Below, piece by piece: positions 54,725 to 62,753 of a DNA stretch of 64,000 nt (positions are counted from its first letter, which is position 1; each line of letters begins with the position of its first letter). The stretch comes from Geomonas oryzae (GTDB lineage Bacteria; Desulfobacterota; Desulfuromonadia; Geobacterales; Geobacteraceae). Where the stretch lies: the NCBI RefSeq assembly GCF_004117875.1, contig NZ_RAHW01000001.1, forward strand, positions 868,001 through 932,000, given 5' to 3'. The notes below the pieces were generated by a model. It was not told the DNA's origin. It saw only the letters and a program-made list of their open reading frames with translations, and searched no databases. The position numbers and the translations under genes are program-made.

Positions 54725-55627
54725 ATGCACATCCAGGCAGAAGGAACTGCGATAAAGCCGGTGCGGCTCTTCCGCATCAACACCGGGTCCTGCAACGGCT
54801 GCGACGTGGAACTGGCGGTGACCTCGGCGGTGACGGAATTCGACGTGGAGCAGCTTAACTGCCGCTACACCGAGTCGGCACACGAGGCGGACATCGTTCT
54901 CGTAACCGGGCCGCTGACCGTCCGCGCGAGGGAAGAGGTGCTGCGGCTCTACGCTGAGACGCCGCGGGAAAAGGTCACTGTCGCAGTCGGCGTATGCCCT
55001 GTGTCCGGAGGCGTTTTCCGCGGCAGCTACGCGGTCGATGGTCCGCTCGAGCGCTACCTGCCGGTCGACGTGAACATCCCGGGTTGTCCGCCGCGTCCCC
55101 AGGCCCTGCTGGCGGGGATCCGCGAAGCGCTGGAGATCCGCCATGCCCGGCACGAGGGGGGGGAGCCGAAACGGGCGCCGGGGGATCGGAAGCAAAGTGA
55201 CACCGACAACTTTCCCGCCCGAGGCAGGCTCAGTTTCGACGCCGGCGCCTGCGTGGACTGCCGCATGTGCCGCCATGTCTGTGCCGCCGGCGCGATCCGC
55301 TTCGAAGAGGGAGAAAACGGCGTCCGCCTGACCCTTTGGCATAACAGCTGCGTTTTCTGCGGTCTTTGCAGCTACTACTGCCCCACCGGCGCCCTCTCCG
55401 TTACCGGCGACTGGCGCCTCGACCACCCCGCCGCTCACACCTTCCGTCAAGTCGAGCGGGGCGAGGTCCCCTACGCACCCTGCGCCGGCTGCGGCGAGCC
55501 CATCATCCCGGCCGCCCCGCAGCTCCTGCACGACGCCTTCCGCCGCCCCAACCCCGACATCGAACGACTGAAAAGCCTCTGCCCGGCCTGCCGGCAGCAG
55601 ATGAGCATAGGAGTGCCCAGACGATGA
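54725..55627 (+). CDS. cooL: CooL-CooX fusion: hydrogenase small subunit with ferredoxin domain
   Basis: A 300-residue protein combining two subunits of the CO-induced hydrogenase. Residues 1-135 are the NuoB/CooL-like small subunit: SCNGCDVEL (Cys23, Cys26), GVCPVSGG and PGCPPRP give the four ligands of the proximal [4Fe-4S] cluster. Residues 165-235 are a CooX-like ferredoxin with CVDCRMCRHVC and CVFCGLCSYYC. The tail has two further CxxC pairs (CAGC, CPAC) of zinc-ribbon type. In R. rubrum CooL and CooX are separate. ATG 54725 follows GGGAG; TTG 54722 is an alternative. The next gene overlaps by 4 nt. Confidence 0.88.
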   Translation: MHIQAEGTAIKPVRLFRINTGSCNGCDVELAVTSAVTEFDVEQLNCRYTESAHEADIVLVTGPLTVRAREEVLRLYAETPREKVTVAVGVCPVSGGVFRGSYAVDGPLERYLPVDVNIPGCPPRPQALLAGIREALEIRHARHEGGEPKRAPGDRKQSDTDNFPARGRLSFDAGACVDCRMCRHVCAAGAIRFEEGENGVRLTLWHNSCVFCGLCSYYCPTGALSVTGDWRLDHPAAHTFRQVERGEVPYAPCAGCGEPIIPAAPQLLHDAFRRPNPDIERLKSLCPACRQQMSIGVPRR

Positions 55628-56340
55628 GCGATTGCATCAAACTGACAAACGACGATCCCGGAAAGAATCCCCTCTCCCTCCGGGAGAGGGTGGCCGCAGG
55701 CCGGGTGAGGGCGTTGCCGCGAAGTGAGGAGCTCGTTACTGCCGATGCCCTCACCCCGGCCCTCTCCCGGGGGGAGAGGGTGCCCGAAGGGGAGGTGAGG
55801 GATGGCATTCTGACCGGGTTCATCACTAAGGTCGCCGCCGCAATGACCTGCGCGGCGGGCGAAGAAACGGTGATTGAATGGCGCCGGGACCGCAAGGGGG
55901 TCCTGACCGGCTGGTGCTGGCTCCCTTGCGGCGAGTCCTTGCTCCCGGCGGCGCGAGCCGTGGCGGAGCTCAAGGGCCGGCTCGCCATGGTGACCGCATA
56001 CCTTCCGGAAAGGGGCAAGGAGAAGGGCGAGCGCGAGATCGCCTACCACTTCGACCTGGACGGCGCCACGCTGACTCTCACCGTTATTCTCCCGCTTCAG
56101 TGGGCGCGGGTTCCCTCGCTCACCCCTATCTTCCGCAACTGTGACTGGCAGGAGCGGGAGCTGATGGAACTCTACGACGTGCAGGTGGTGGGGCATCCCG
56201 ACCCGAGGCGCCTGTTCCTCGATCACTCGCTACCCCACGCCCCATTCGAGCGCCTGGTGCCTTATTCCACCTTCACCAATGCGGCGACCGGCAAGGCTCT
56301 CTGGGACAAGGTCCTGGCCGGTGAGCGGGAGGACGCATGA
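55624..56340 (+). CDS. cooU: CooU-like (NuoC-type) hydrogenase subunit with inserted repeat
   Basis: A 238-residue 30-kDa-type subunit that pairs with the large subunit. The NuoC-like core runs from about residue 61 to the end (YHFDLDGATLTL; PSLTPIFRNCDWQERELMELYDV; DPRRLFLDHS). Residues about 15-60 are not part of the fold: they are the translation of a palindromic repeat (SLRERVAAGRVRAL ... DALTPALSRGER) that otherwise lies between genes. The reading frame is kept through the whole element. It overlaps the preceding and following genes by ATGA, so the subunits are made in coupled fashion. Confidence 0.85.
   Translation: MSDCIKLTNDDPGKNPLSLRERVAAGRVRALPRSEELVTADALTPALSRGERVPEGEVRDGILTGFITKVAAAMTCAAGEETVIEWRRDRKGVLTGWCWLPCGESLLPAARAVAELKGRLAMVTAYLPERGKEKGEREIAYHFDLDGATLTLTVILPLQWARVPSLTPIFRNCDWQERELMELYDVQVVGHPDPRRLFLDHSLPHAPFERLVPYSTFTNAATGKALWDKVLAGEREDA
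55668..55803. repeat. palindromic repeat inserted in frame in cooU, copy 3
   Basis: CCCTCTCCCTCCGGGAGAGGG and CCCTCTCCC-GGGGGG-AGAGGG palindromes at its ends and GGGTGAGGG ... CCCTCACCC between. It shares GGTGAGGGCGTTGCC and CGAAGT with the intergenic copy at 31451-31557. About 136 bp, no stop codon in the cooU frame. Confidence 0.9.
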
Positions 56341-57419
56341 CGACCAAGATCATCGAACTTGGGCCGCACCAGTTGGCCCTCGAGGAGCCGATGTACTTTC
56401 GGGTGCAACTGGATGGGGACCGGGTCGCCGACCTGGACGTTCTCCCAGGTCAGGTGCATCGCGGCATGGAACACCTGGTGATGCGCCGCAACTTCTACCA
56501 GAACATCACCCTGCTGGAGCGCCTCTGCTCCCTTTGTTCCAACAGCCATCCGAGCACCTTCTGCGCTGCGGTGGAGGAGGTGGCCGGCATCGCCATTCCC
56601 GAGCGGGCCGAGTATCTGCGCGCCGTGGCCGACGAGATCAAGCGCATCGCCTCGCACCTCTTCTGCTGCGCCGTGCAGGCGAACGTGATTGGGGAAACGG
56701 CACTTTTTCGGCGCGTCATGGAGGTCCGCGAGATCATGCAGCGCGCCAAGGAGGCGATCTACGGCAACCGCATGGACCTGGCGGCGAACGTGATCGGCGG
56801 CGTGCGCTACGACCTGAGCGCCGAGGGGGCCGCTTTCCTCGCGCGGCAGATGGAGGCGATGAAACAGCCGCTGGACGAGCTCTACCTGCAATACGGGAAC
56901 AACCCGGCACTCCTCGTGCGCATGGCCGGGGTCGGGGTGCTGCCGCGCGAGGCGGCGCTGGAGTACGCCGTGGTGGGGCCGGTGGCGCGCGGGTGCGGCA
57001 TCGACTACGACGTGCGCAAGAAGAGTCCTTACTGCGCCTACGACCGGCTGGAGTTCGAGGTCGCCGTGCAGGAGGCGGGGGACGTCCGGGCGCGCAACCT
57101 GGTGCGTCTTGCCGAGGCGCGCCAGTCGGTCTCCCTCATCGAACAGTGCCTCAAGGGGCTTCCCCGCGGTCCGGTATGCGCAGACACCCTCCCCGAGATC
57201 CCGGCGGGGGAGGCGATTGCCAAGTCCGAGGCGCCGCGGGGCGAGCTCATGTACTACCTGAGGACGGACGGTTCGGACATGCCGGTGCGTCTCAAGTGGC
57301 GCGTCCCCTCCTACATGAACTGGGATGCCTTAAAGGTGATGCTGAAGGGGGAGCCGGTTGCGAACATCCCGCTCATCGTCAACAGCATCGATCCCTGCAT
57401 CGCCTGCACGGACCGTTAG
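56337..57419 (+). CDS. cooH: [NiFe] hydrogenase large subunit, CooH type
   Basis: Catalytic subunit of a group-4-type hydrogenase that reduces protons to H2 with electrons from CO oxidation. The 360-residue chain has both Ni ligand pairs: LCSLCS (Cys64, Cys67) in RLCSLCSNSHP, and DPCIAC (Cys354, Cys357) near the end. The protein stops just three residues after the last Cys (TDR), so no C-terminal peptide is available for removal, as reported for CooH; maturation would skip the endopeptidase step. Complex I subunit NuoD homology is clear. It overlaps cooU and is followed 9 bp later by hypA. Confidence 0.93.
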   Translation: MTTKIIELGPHQLALEEPMYFRVQLDGDRVADLDVLPGQVHRGMEHLVMRRNFYQNITLLERLCSLCSNSHPSTFCAAVEEVAGIAIPERAEYLRAVADEIKRIASHLFCCAVQANVIGETALFRRVMEVREIMQRAKEAIYGNRMDLAANVIGGVRYDLSAEGAAFLARQMEAMKQPLDELYLQYGNNPALLVRMAGVGVLPREAALEYAVVGPVARGCGIDYDVRKKSPYCAYDRLEFEVAVQEAGDVRARNLVRLAEARQSVSLIEQCLKGLPRGPVCADTLPEIPAGEAIAKSEAPRGELMYYLRTDGSDMPVRLKWRVPSYMNWDALKVMLKGEPVANIPLIVNSIDPCIACTDR

Positions 57420-57428
57420 GGGGGCGCC

Positions 57429-57782
57429 ATGCACGAGATCACCCTCGTTACCGGGCTTTTCGAAATCATCAAGGAGCAGGTGGCGGCGCGCGGCATCGAG
57501 TCCATCTCCAAGGTACGCCTGAAGGTGGGGGCGCTCGCGGCGGTCGAGCCGATGACGCTTACCGCCTGCTTCGAGGTGGTGGCCGAGGGGACCGTGGCCG
57601 AGGGGGCGCAACTGGAGATCGAGGAGGTGCCGCTCACCGGCCGATGTCGCGGCTGCGGGGCGGACTTCAGGATAGAAAAGTTCAGCTTCATCTGCCCTTG
57701 CTGCGGAGGAGGGGCGGTCGAGATGACCGGCGGGAGGGAGCTGTACCTGGAGAGCCTGGAAGCAAAGATGAAACCGCTTTGA
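57429..57782 (+). CDS. hypA: hydrogenase nickel-insertion protein HypA
   Basis: A 117-residue nickel metallochaperone that helps load Ni into the hydrogenase large subunit. The N-terminal MHEITL keeps the Ni-binding His2, and two pairs CRGC and CPCC form the structural zinc site. Length is typical. No hypB gene is in the window, but cooC at the end of the operon is a related P-loop protein with a His-rich segment that could partner it. Position directly after cooH supports dedicated use with this enzyme. Confidence 0.93.
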   Translation: MHEITLVTGLFEIIKEQVAARGIESISKVRLKVGALAAVEPMTLTACFEVVAEGTVAEGAQLEIEEVPLTGRCRGCGADFRIEKFSFICPCCGGGAVEMTGGRELYLESLEAKMKPL

Positions 57783-57783
57783 G

Positions 57784-57897
57784 TCCCTCGCCCTCCGGGA
57801 GAGGGTGCCCGAAGGGCGGGTGAGGGCGCTGCCCCCTGCCGATATTTTGCCACTGCCTACACCCTCGCCCTGCCCCTCTCCCAGAGGGAGAGGGAAT
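57784..57897. repeat. dispersed palindromic repeat, copy 4 (CCCTCTCCC type)
   Basis: CCCTCGCCCTCCGGGAGAGGG at one end and CCCCTCTCCCAGAGGGAGAGG at the other, with GGGTGAGGGCG in between. It fills most of the gap between hypA and cooF, within the operon. Confidence 0.85.
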
Positions 57898-57950
57898 GTG
57901 GACGAGTGGGTGGAAGATCGAATGTAATCAGGACATGCAAAGGAGACCAA

Positions 57951-58517
57951 ATGAAGCGACAACGTGAAAATGCCATCGTCTTTGCCTACCCGGAGCGCTG
58001 TCTCGGCTGTCACGGCTGCGAACTCGCCTGCGCCGTGGCCCATTCCGGCACCGGGCTGCACCAGGCGGCGCTCTCGGGACTCACCCTGAGACCGCGCAAC
58101 AAGGTGGTGGCGGCGGGAGGCGTCATGATGCCGGTGCAGTGCCGCCAGTGCGAGGACGCACCCTGTGCCGCGGCGTGCCCCACCGGGGCCATGCTGCAGG
58201 AAAGCGGGCAGGTCGGGGTGCGGGAGAAGAACTGCGTCGGGTGCAAGGTCTGCGTCATGGTCTGCCCTTTCGGCGCGATCAGCGTGAAGCACGAGGGGAG
58301 CGAGCCCGAGAGCTGCCGCACCAACGGCGGTATCGCGCGCAAGTGCGACCTCTGCGCCGGTACCGGACGCGAGGCCCCGGCCTGCGTGGAGGGGTGCCCG
58401 ACCAAGGCGCTCTCGCTTGTCGACCTGGAAGAGTACCGTCAGACCCTTATCGAGGCGCGGGCCGCCGAGCTGGCCCAGTCCCTACAACATCTCAAATCAA
58501 GGAAGGCAAGGATATGA
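57951..58517 (+). CDS. cooF: CooF-type ferredoxin-like electron-transfer protein
   Basis: A 188-residue iron-sulfur protein that carries electrons from CooS to the hydrogenase. It has four [4Fe-4S]-type Cys clusters: CLGCHGCELAC, CRQCEDAPCAAACP, CVGCKVCVMVCP and CDLC...ACVEGCP, as in CooF and HycB/HydN relatives. ATG 57951 follows AAAGGAG; the frame opens earlier at 57906 inside non-coding sequence. The stop overlaps the cooS start by 4 nt (ATGA), so electron donor and enzyme are coexpressed in fixed ratio. Confidence 0.93.
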   Translation: MKRQRENAIVFAYPERCLGCHGCELACAVAHSGTGLHQAALSGLTLRPRNKVVAAGGVMMPVQCRQCEDAPCAAACPTGAMLQESGQVGVREKNCVGCKVCVMVCPFGAISVKHEGSEPESCRTNGGIARKCDLCAGTGREAPACVEGCPTKALSLVDLEEYRQTLIEARAAELAQSLQHLKSRKARI

Positions 58518-60421
58518 CCATGAAGCTCAGCACCGATCCGTCCGCGGCGACCCTGTTGCCCATCGCGAAAAAAGAAGGGATCTCCACCGTCTGGGACCGC
58601 CACCGCGCCATGCAGCCCCAGTGCGGCTTCGGCCAGTTGGGCGTCTGTTGCCGCATCTGCTGGAAGGGCCCCTGCCGCATCGACCCGTTCGGCGACGGAC
58701 CGCAGCGCGGCATCTGCGGCGCGGATGCCGACACCATCGTCGCGAGAAACGTGATCCGCATGATCGCGGCGGGCGCGGCGGGACACTCCGAGCACGGCCG
58801 CCACGTGGCGCTCGCCCTGCAGGGAGTGGCGGAGGGGAGGCTCCCCGCCTACCAGATCCGCGACGAAGCGAAGCTGCGCGCCGTCGCGGCGAAGCTGGAC
58901 ATCTGCACCGAGGGACGGGACATTCCGGCCATCGCCGCGGCGGTAGCCAAGGCGACCCTCGAGGACTTCCAGAACCAGGACCACGACGCCCCCTGCAACT
59001 GGATCGAGGCCACCCTCACCAAGAAACGGCTGGAGCGGCTGCAGGCCCTGCACGTACTGCCGCACAACATCGACGCGGTGATCACGCAGATCATGGGGCG
59101 CACCCTGGTGGGATGCGACGCCGACCCGGTCAACCTGATCCTGGGCGGCATCAAGGGAGCCCTCGCCGACTTCGACGGCATGTGCCTTGCCACTGAACTC
59201 TCCGACGCCCTCTTCGGCGCTCCCGCCCCCGTGGTGACCGCGGCGAACCTCGGCGTCATCAAGCCGGACGCGGTCAACATCGCGGTGCATGGCCACAATC
59301 CCCTTCTGAGCGAGGTGGTCTGCGAGGTTGCGGGGCTGATGGACGAGGAGGCGAGGAAGGCAGGCGCCAAGGAGGGGATCAACATCGTCGGCATCTGCTG
59401 CACCGGGAACGAGGTGATGGTGCGCCACGGCATTCCGCTCGCGGCGAACTACCTCTCCCAGGAGCTCGCGCTCGTCACCGGCGCGGTGGACGCCATGGTG
59501 GTCGACGTGCAGTGCATCATGCCCTCGGTGAGCGAGATCGGTGCTTGCTTCCACACCGCCGTGATCACCACGATGGCGGAGAACAAGATCCCTGGCGCAA
59601 CGCACGTCGACTTCAAGGAGGAGACCGCCTTGGAGAACGCGCGCCGTATCGTCGCCACCGCCATCGAGGCGTACAAGAGGCGCGACCCGCGCAGGGTGAA
59701 CATCCCGGACTTCAAGCAGACCGCCATCGTCGGGTTCGGCGTCGAGTCCGTGGTGGGGGCGCTGGCCACCCTGAACGCCGAAGATCCGCTCCAGCCGCTC
59801 ATCGAGAACATCGCCAACGGCAACATCCGCGGCATCGCTCTTTTCGCCGGCTGCAACTCGACCCAGGTGGCGCAGGACAGCAGTTTCGTCACCATGGCGA
59901 AGAAACTCGCCGCCAACAACGTGCTCATGCTCGCTACCGGCTGCGGCGCCGGGTCCTTCGCGAAGCACGGCCTGATGACCCAGGAGGCGACGCTCGAGTA
60001 CGCAGGCGAGTCGCTCAAGGCGGTCCTGACCGCGATCGGTACTTCGGCCGGTCTGAACGGGCCGCTCCCCCTGGTGCTGCACATGGGGTCCTGCGTGGAC
60101 AACAGCCGCGCCGTCCAGGTGGCCGTGGCGGTCGCCGACAAGCTGGGCGTCGATCTCGATCAGCTTCCTCTCGTTGCCTCGGCGCCCGAGGCGATGTCGG
60201 AGAAGGCGGTCGCCATCGGGACCTGGAGCGTCGCGCTCGGTATCCCGACCCATTTGGGCACCATGCCGCAGGTGACTGGGTCGGCCAAGGTGACCGAGCT
60301 CCTCACCCGGACCGCGAAGGATCTGCTGGGGGGATACTTCCTGGTCGAGCTTGACCCGGAGGTCGCGGCGGACAAGCTCCTGGAGGTGATCGAGGAGCGC
60401 AGGAAGGGGCTGGGGATATAG
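58514..60421 (+). CDS. cooS: Ni-containing carbon monoxide dehydrogenase catalytic subunit
   Basis: Oxidises CO and water to CO2 with two electrons; cytoplasmic homodimer. The 635 residues match the type. N-terminal Cys clusters D and B: CGFGQLGVCCRICWKGPCR. All C-cluster ligands are present and collinear with Carboxydothermus CODH-II: His in HGHNPLL, the second Cys of ICCTGNE, Cys in VDVQCIMP (38 residues on), Cys447 in FAGCNS (113 on), Cys in ATGCGAG (30 on) and Cys in MGSCVDN (50 on); the catalytic Lys in MSEKA is 37 further. HSEHGRH supplies the proton-shuttle His. Full activity is expected. ATG 58514 overlaps cooF; ATG 58520 is possible. Confidence 0.97.
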   Translation: MTMKLSTDPSAATLLPIAKKEGISTVWDRHRAMQPQCGFGQLGVCCRICWKGPCRIDPFGDGPQRGICGADADTIVARNVIRMIAAGAAGHSEHGRHVALALQGVAEGRLPAYQIRDEAKLRAVAAKLDICTEGRDIPAIAAAVAKATLEDFQNQDHDAPCNWIEATLTKKRLERLQALHVLPHNIDAVITQIMGRTLVGCDADPVNLILGGIKGALADFDGMCLATELSDALFGAPAPVVTAANLGVIKPDAVNIAVHGHNPLLSEVVCEVAGLMDEEARKAGAKEGINIVGICCTGNEVMVRHGIPLAANYLSQELALVTGAVDAMVVDVQCIMPSVSEIGACFHTAVITTMAENKIPGATHVDFKEETALENARRIVATAIEAYKRRDPRRVNIPDFKQTAIVGFGVESVVGALATLNAEDPLQPLIENIANGNIRGIALFAGCNSTQVAQDSSFVTMAKKLAANNVLMLATGCGAGSFAKHGLMTQEATLEYAGESLKAVLTAIGTSAGLNGPLPLVLHMGSCVDNSRAVQVAVAVADKLGVDLDQLPLVASAPEAMSEKAVAIGTWSVALGIPTHLGTMPQVTGSAKVTELLTRTAKDLLGGYFLVELDPEVAADKLLEVIEERRKGLGI

Positions 60422-60431
60422 GCGCCCGAGT

Positions 60432-60543
60432 TTCCCCCTCCCCTTGCGGGAGGGGGACAGGGGGTGGGGGAATTCGCCATCAGCGGTGCCGGTTGCAGCT
60501 TCACCCACCCCCCCCAGCCCCCTCCCGTCAAGGGAGGGGGAGA
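60432..60543. repeat. dispersed palindromic repeat, copy 5 (CCCCCTCCCC type)
   Basis: CCCCCTCCCCTTGCGGGAGG at one end and CCCCCTCCCGTCAAGGGAGG at the other, with GGGGGTGGGG and CACCCACCCCCCC inside. It lies between cooS and cooC, 20 bp before the cooC start. Confidence 0.8.
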
Positions 60544-60564
60544 CGAGACAAGGAGATAGAAAGG

Positions 60565-61470
60565 ATGTGCGACCATCACAACCACGCGCATGACCACGAC
60601 CACCATCATAACCATCATCACGATCATGGACATGGCGGCCATCATCACGACCCCCATCTCCACGCCGTACCGCAGCGCGGGCCGGGGCTGAAGATCGCCA
60701 TCACCGGCAAGGGGGGCGTCGGGAAGACCACCTTCGCGAGCCTCCTCTGCCGCGTCTTCACCGACGACGGCGGCCGCGTGCTGGCCGTCGACGCCGATCC
60801 CGACGCAAATCTGGCCGCAGCACTCGGCATCCCGGCGGAACGTGCGGCGGACCTCCAGCCGGTGGCGCGCATGAAGGAGCTCGCCGAGGAGCGCACCGGG
60901 GCCGCCGGCGGCTATGGCTCATTCTTCAAGCTGAACCCGAAGGTGAGCGACCTCCCGGAGCAGTTCTGCCTGGAGCACGAAGGGGTCCGTTTCCTCTGGA
61001 TGGGCACCCTGGAGCAGGGGGGACGCGGCTGTGCCTGCCCGGAAAGCACCCTGGTGAAGCGCCTCATGGGGCACCTTCTCCTCGAGCGTGACGAAGTGGT
61101 CATCATGGACATGGAGGCGGGGCTCGAACACCTGGGACGCCGCACCGCCGAAGCGGTGGACGCGCTGGTGGTCGTGGTGGAGCCGGGGCAGCGCAGCCTT
61201 CAGACAGCGCACCAGATCGTGAAACTCGCCGGGGACTTAGGCATCGAGGAGGTTTTCGTGGTGGGAAGCAAGGTGCGCGACGCGGAGGACCTGCGCCTCA
61301 TCGAAGCGGCGATACCGCCGGAGCGTCTGCTCGGGAGCATCGCCTTCTGCGAGGAGGTGCGGCGCGCCGACCGCGAGAACGTCGCTCCGGACCGGCTGAG
61401 CCCGCAAGCGCTCCGTGAGGCGCGGGGGATAAAGAACCGGCTGCTGGAAAGGCGCGGTAAGTCGGCGTAG
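60565..61470 (+). CDS. cooC: CooC nickel-insertion ATPase with His-rich N-terminus
   Basis: A 301-residue P-loop (MinD/CooC class) ATPase that delivers Ni to the C-cluster of CooS. Walker A GKGGVGKTT starts near residue 49, the CxC motif that binds metal is GCACPES, and VIMDMEAGLEHLGR is the Walker B region. Residues 1-34 hold 18 histidines, a stretch not found in typical CooC. R. rubrum has a separate His-rich Ni protein, CooJ; here that function appears fused to CooC. ATG 60565 follows AAGGAG. It is the last gene of the operon. Confidence 0.92.
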   Translation: MCDHHNHAHDHDHHHNHHHDHGHGGHHHDPHLHAVPQRGPGLKIAITGKGGVGKTTFASLLCRVFTDDGGRVLAVDADPDANLAAALGIPAERAADLQPVARMKELAEERTGAAGGYGSFFKLNPKVSDLPEQFCLEHEGVRFLWMGTLEQGGRGCACPESTLVKRLMGHLLLERDEVVIMDMEAGLEHLGRRTAEAVDALVVVVEPGQRSLQTAHQIVKLAGDLGIEEVFVVGSKVRDAEDLRLIEAAIPPERLLGSIAFCEEVRRADRENVAPDRLSPQALREARGIKNRLLERRGKSA

Positions 61471-61562
61471 CTTTCAAGTCGGGATCACGGGGCGTCCGGC
61501 TCCGAAAAGGCGTGGACTCGGGCACTGGTGGGGTGGCGGTGCGTGGAAGTGGGACGGACAGA

Positions 61563-62711
61563 TCAGGTGAGGGGGATGCCACTTCCGGCGTCCCCGCTTT
61601 CCCTGAGCGGGATGACGGCGCGGACCGTGGTGCCGGCGCCGGGGCTTCCCTTGATTTCGAAGCTGCCGCCCCAGCGGTGGGCGCGCTCCTGCATCCCGAC
61701 AAGGCCGAGGGAACGGTTGTTGGCGGGCGCGCTGCCGATGCCGCAGCCGTTGTCGGCCACCTGCAGCAGGGCGCGCTCCTCGTCCAGGTCGAGCAGTATC
61801 TCGACACGGGTGGCGCCGGAGTGGCGCATGACGTTGGTCATGCTCTCCTGGAAGATCCTGAACAGCGACACCTGGCGCTCCTTGTCGATGGCGGTGTCAC
61901 GCCGCGGGACAGCGAGGGTGCACTCCACGTGCCGGTTACGCATTTCCTGCACTTCCGCCTCTATCGCCGCAACCACACCGAGCTCGTCCAGCATCCTCGG
62001 GCGCAGGCCGGTGGTCAGGCGCCGCACCGTCCCGATGGTTGCGTTGATCACCTGGTCCATGGCCTCGATCTTACCTGCGACCGGCGTGTCTCCCTCGGGA
62101 GAGCGCCTTTTGAGCCAGGCGAGGTCGAGTTTCAAGGCGGTCAGCAGCTGCCCCAACTCGTCGTGCAGCTCCCTTGCGATCTCGATCCGCTCCTGCTCCG
62201 CTACCGTTTCCACCCGGGCGGCCAATAGCCGCAACTGCTGGTTGGACTTCTGCAGTTCCCCGGTGCGCTGGGCCACTTCCCGCTCCAGAAGCTCGTTTTT
62301 GTTGCGCATGAAATCGGCGGCGGCCTTCAGGTTCAATTGGGTCTTGATGCGTGCGAGGACGATGGGGGGGCTGATCGGCTTCGTGATGTAGTCGGCGGCA
62401 CCGAGTTCCAGGCCGCGACGCTCGCTCTCCGGATCCGATTTCGCGGTAAGGAAGATGACGGGGATTTCTCTCGTGGCGGGATCGCTTTTCAGGAGACGGC
62501 ACACCTCGTAGCCGTCGAGCTCGGGCATCATTATGTCGAGCAGGATGACGTCGAGAGGGCGTGCGTCCCGCGCGATCTGCAGGGCCTTCGCCCCGTTGGT
62601 GGCCACCCGCACCTGGTAGTCGTCCTTGAGCAGCTGTCCCATGAAGGCGAGGTTGTCCGGGGTGTCGTCGACGATGAGGACCGTCGGGCGCTCGTTCTTC
62701 CTGTTCATCAA
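61563..62711 (-). CDS. receiver-histidine kinase of the NarX/DesK (HisKA_3) class
   Basis: A 382-residue cytoplasmic protein: receiver domain (Asp in VILLDIMMPELDG, near residue 60), coiled coil (about 130-165), the HisKA_3 dimerisation helix with ERIEIARELHDELGQ and an ATPase domain (QESMTNVMRHS, DNGCGIG, GLVGMQERA). No membrane segment. Two start codons in a row (ATG 62711, 62708). It probably acts on a LuxR-type regulator elsewhere. It lies 42 bp downstream of the next kinase gene on the same strand, so the two may be one operon. No link to coo genes besides position. Confidence 0.93.
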   Translation of the reverse strand: MMNRKNERPTVLIVDDTPDNLAFMGQLLKDDYQVRVATNGAKALQIARDARPLDVILLDIMMPELDGYEVCRLLKSDPATREIPVIFLTAKSDPESERRGLELGAADYITKPISPPIVLARIKTQLNLKAAADFMRNKNELLEREVAQRTGELQKSNQQLRLLAARVETVAEQERIEIARELHDELGQLLTALKLDLAWLKRRSPEGDTPVAGKIEAMDQVINATIGTVRRLTTGLRPRMLDELGVVAAIEAEVQEMRNRHVECTLAVPRRDTAIDKERQVSLFRIFQESMTNVMRHSGATRVEILLDLDEERALLQVADNGCGIGSAPANNRSLGLVGMQERAHRWGGSFEIKGSPGAGTTVRAVIPLRESGDAGSGIPLT

Positions 62712-62753
62712 ACCCTCCTCGTTTCATTGCCCTGCCGCAATCGGCATCCGCTC

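Noticed and set aside
60100-60421. Apparent absence of a C-terminal C-cluster cysteine in CooS
   Set aside because: At first no Cys was seen after MGSC. Counting spacings from the CODH-II ligands (38, 113, 30 and 50 residues) showed that MGSC itself is the last ligand and that the catalytic Lys is 37 residues further, so the site is complete.
58439-60508. 689-codon minus-strand frame opposite cooS
   Set aside because: Shadow of high third-position GC; cooS on the other strand has every expected ligand.
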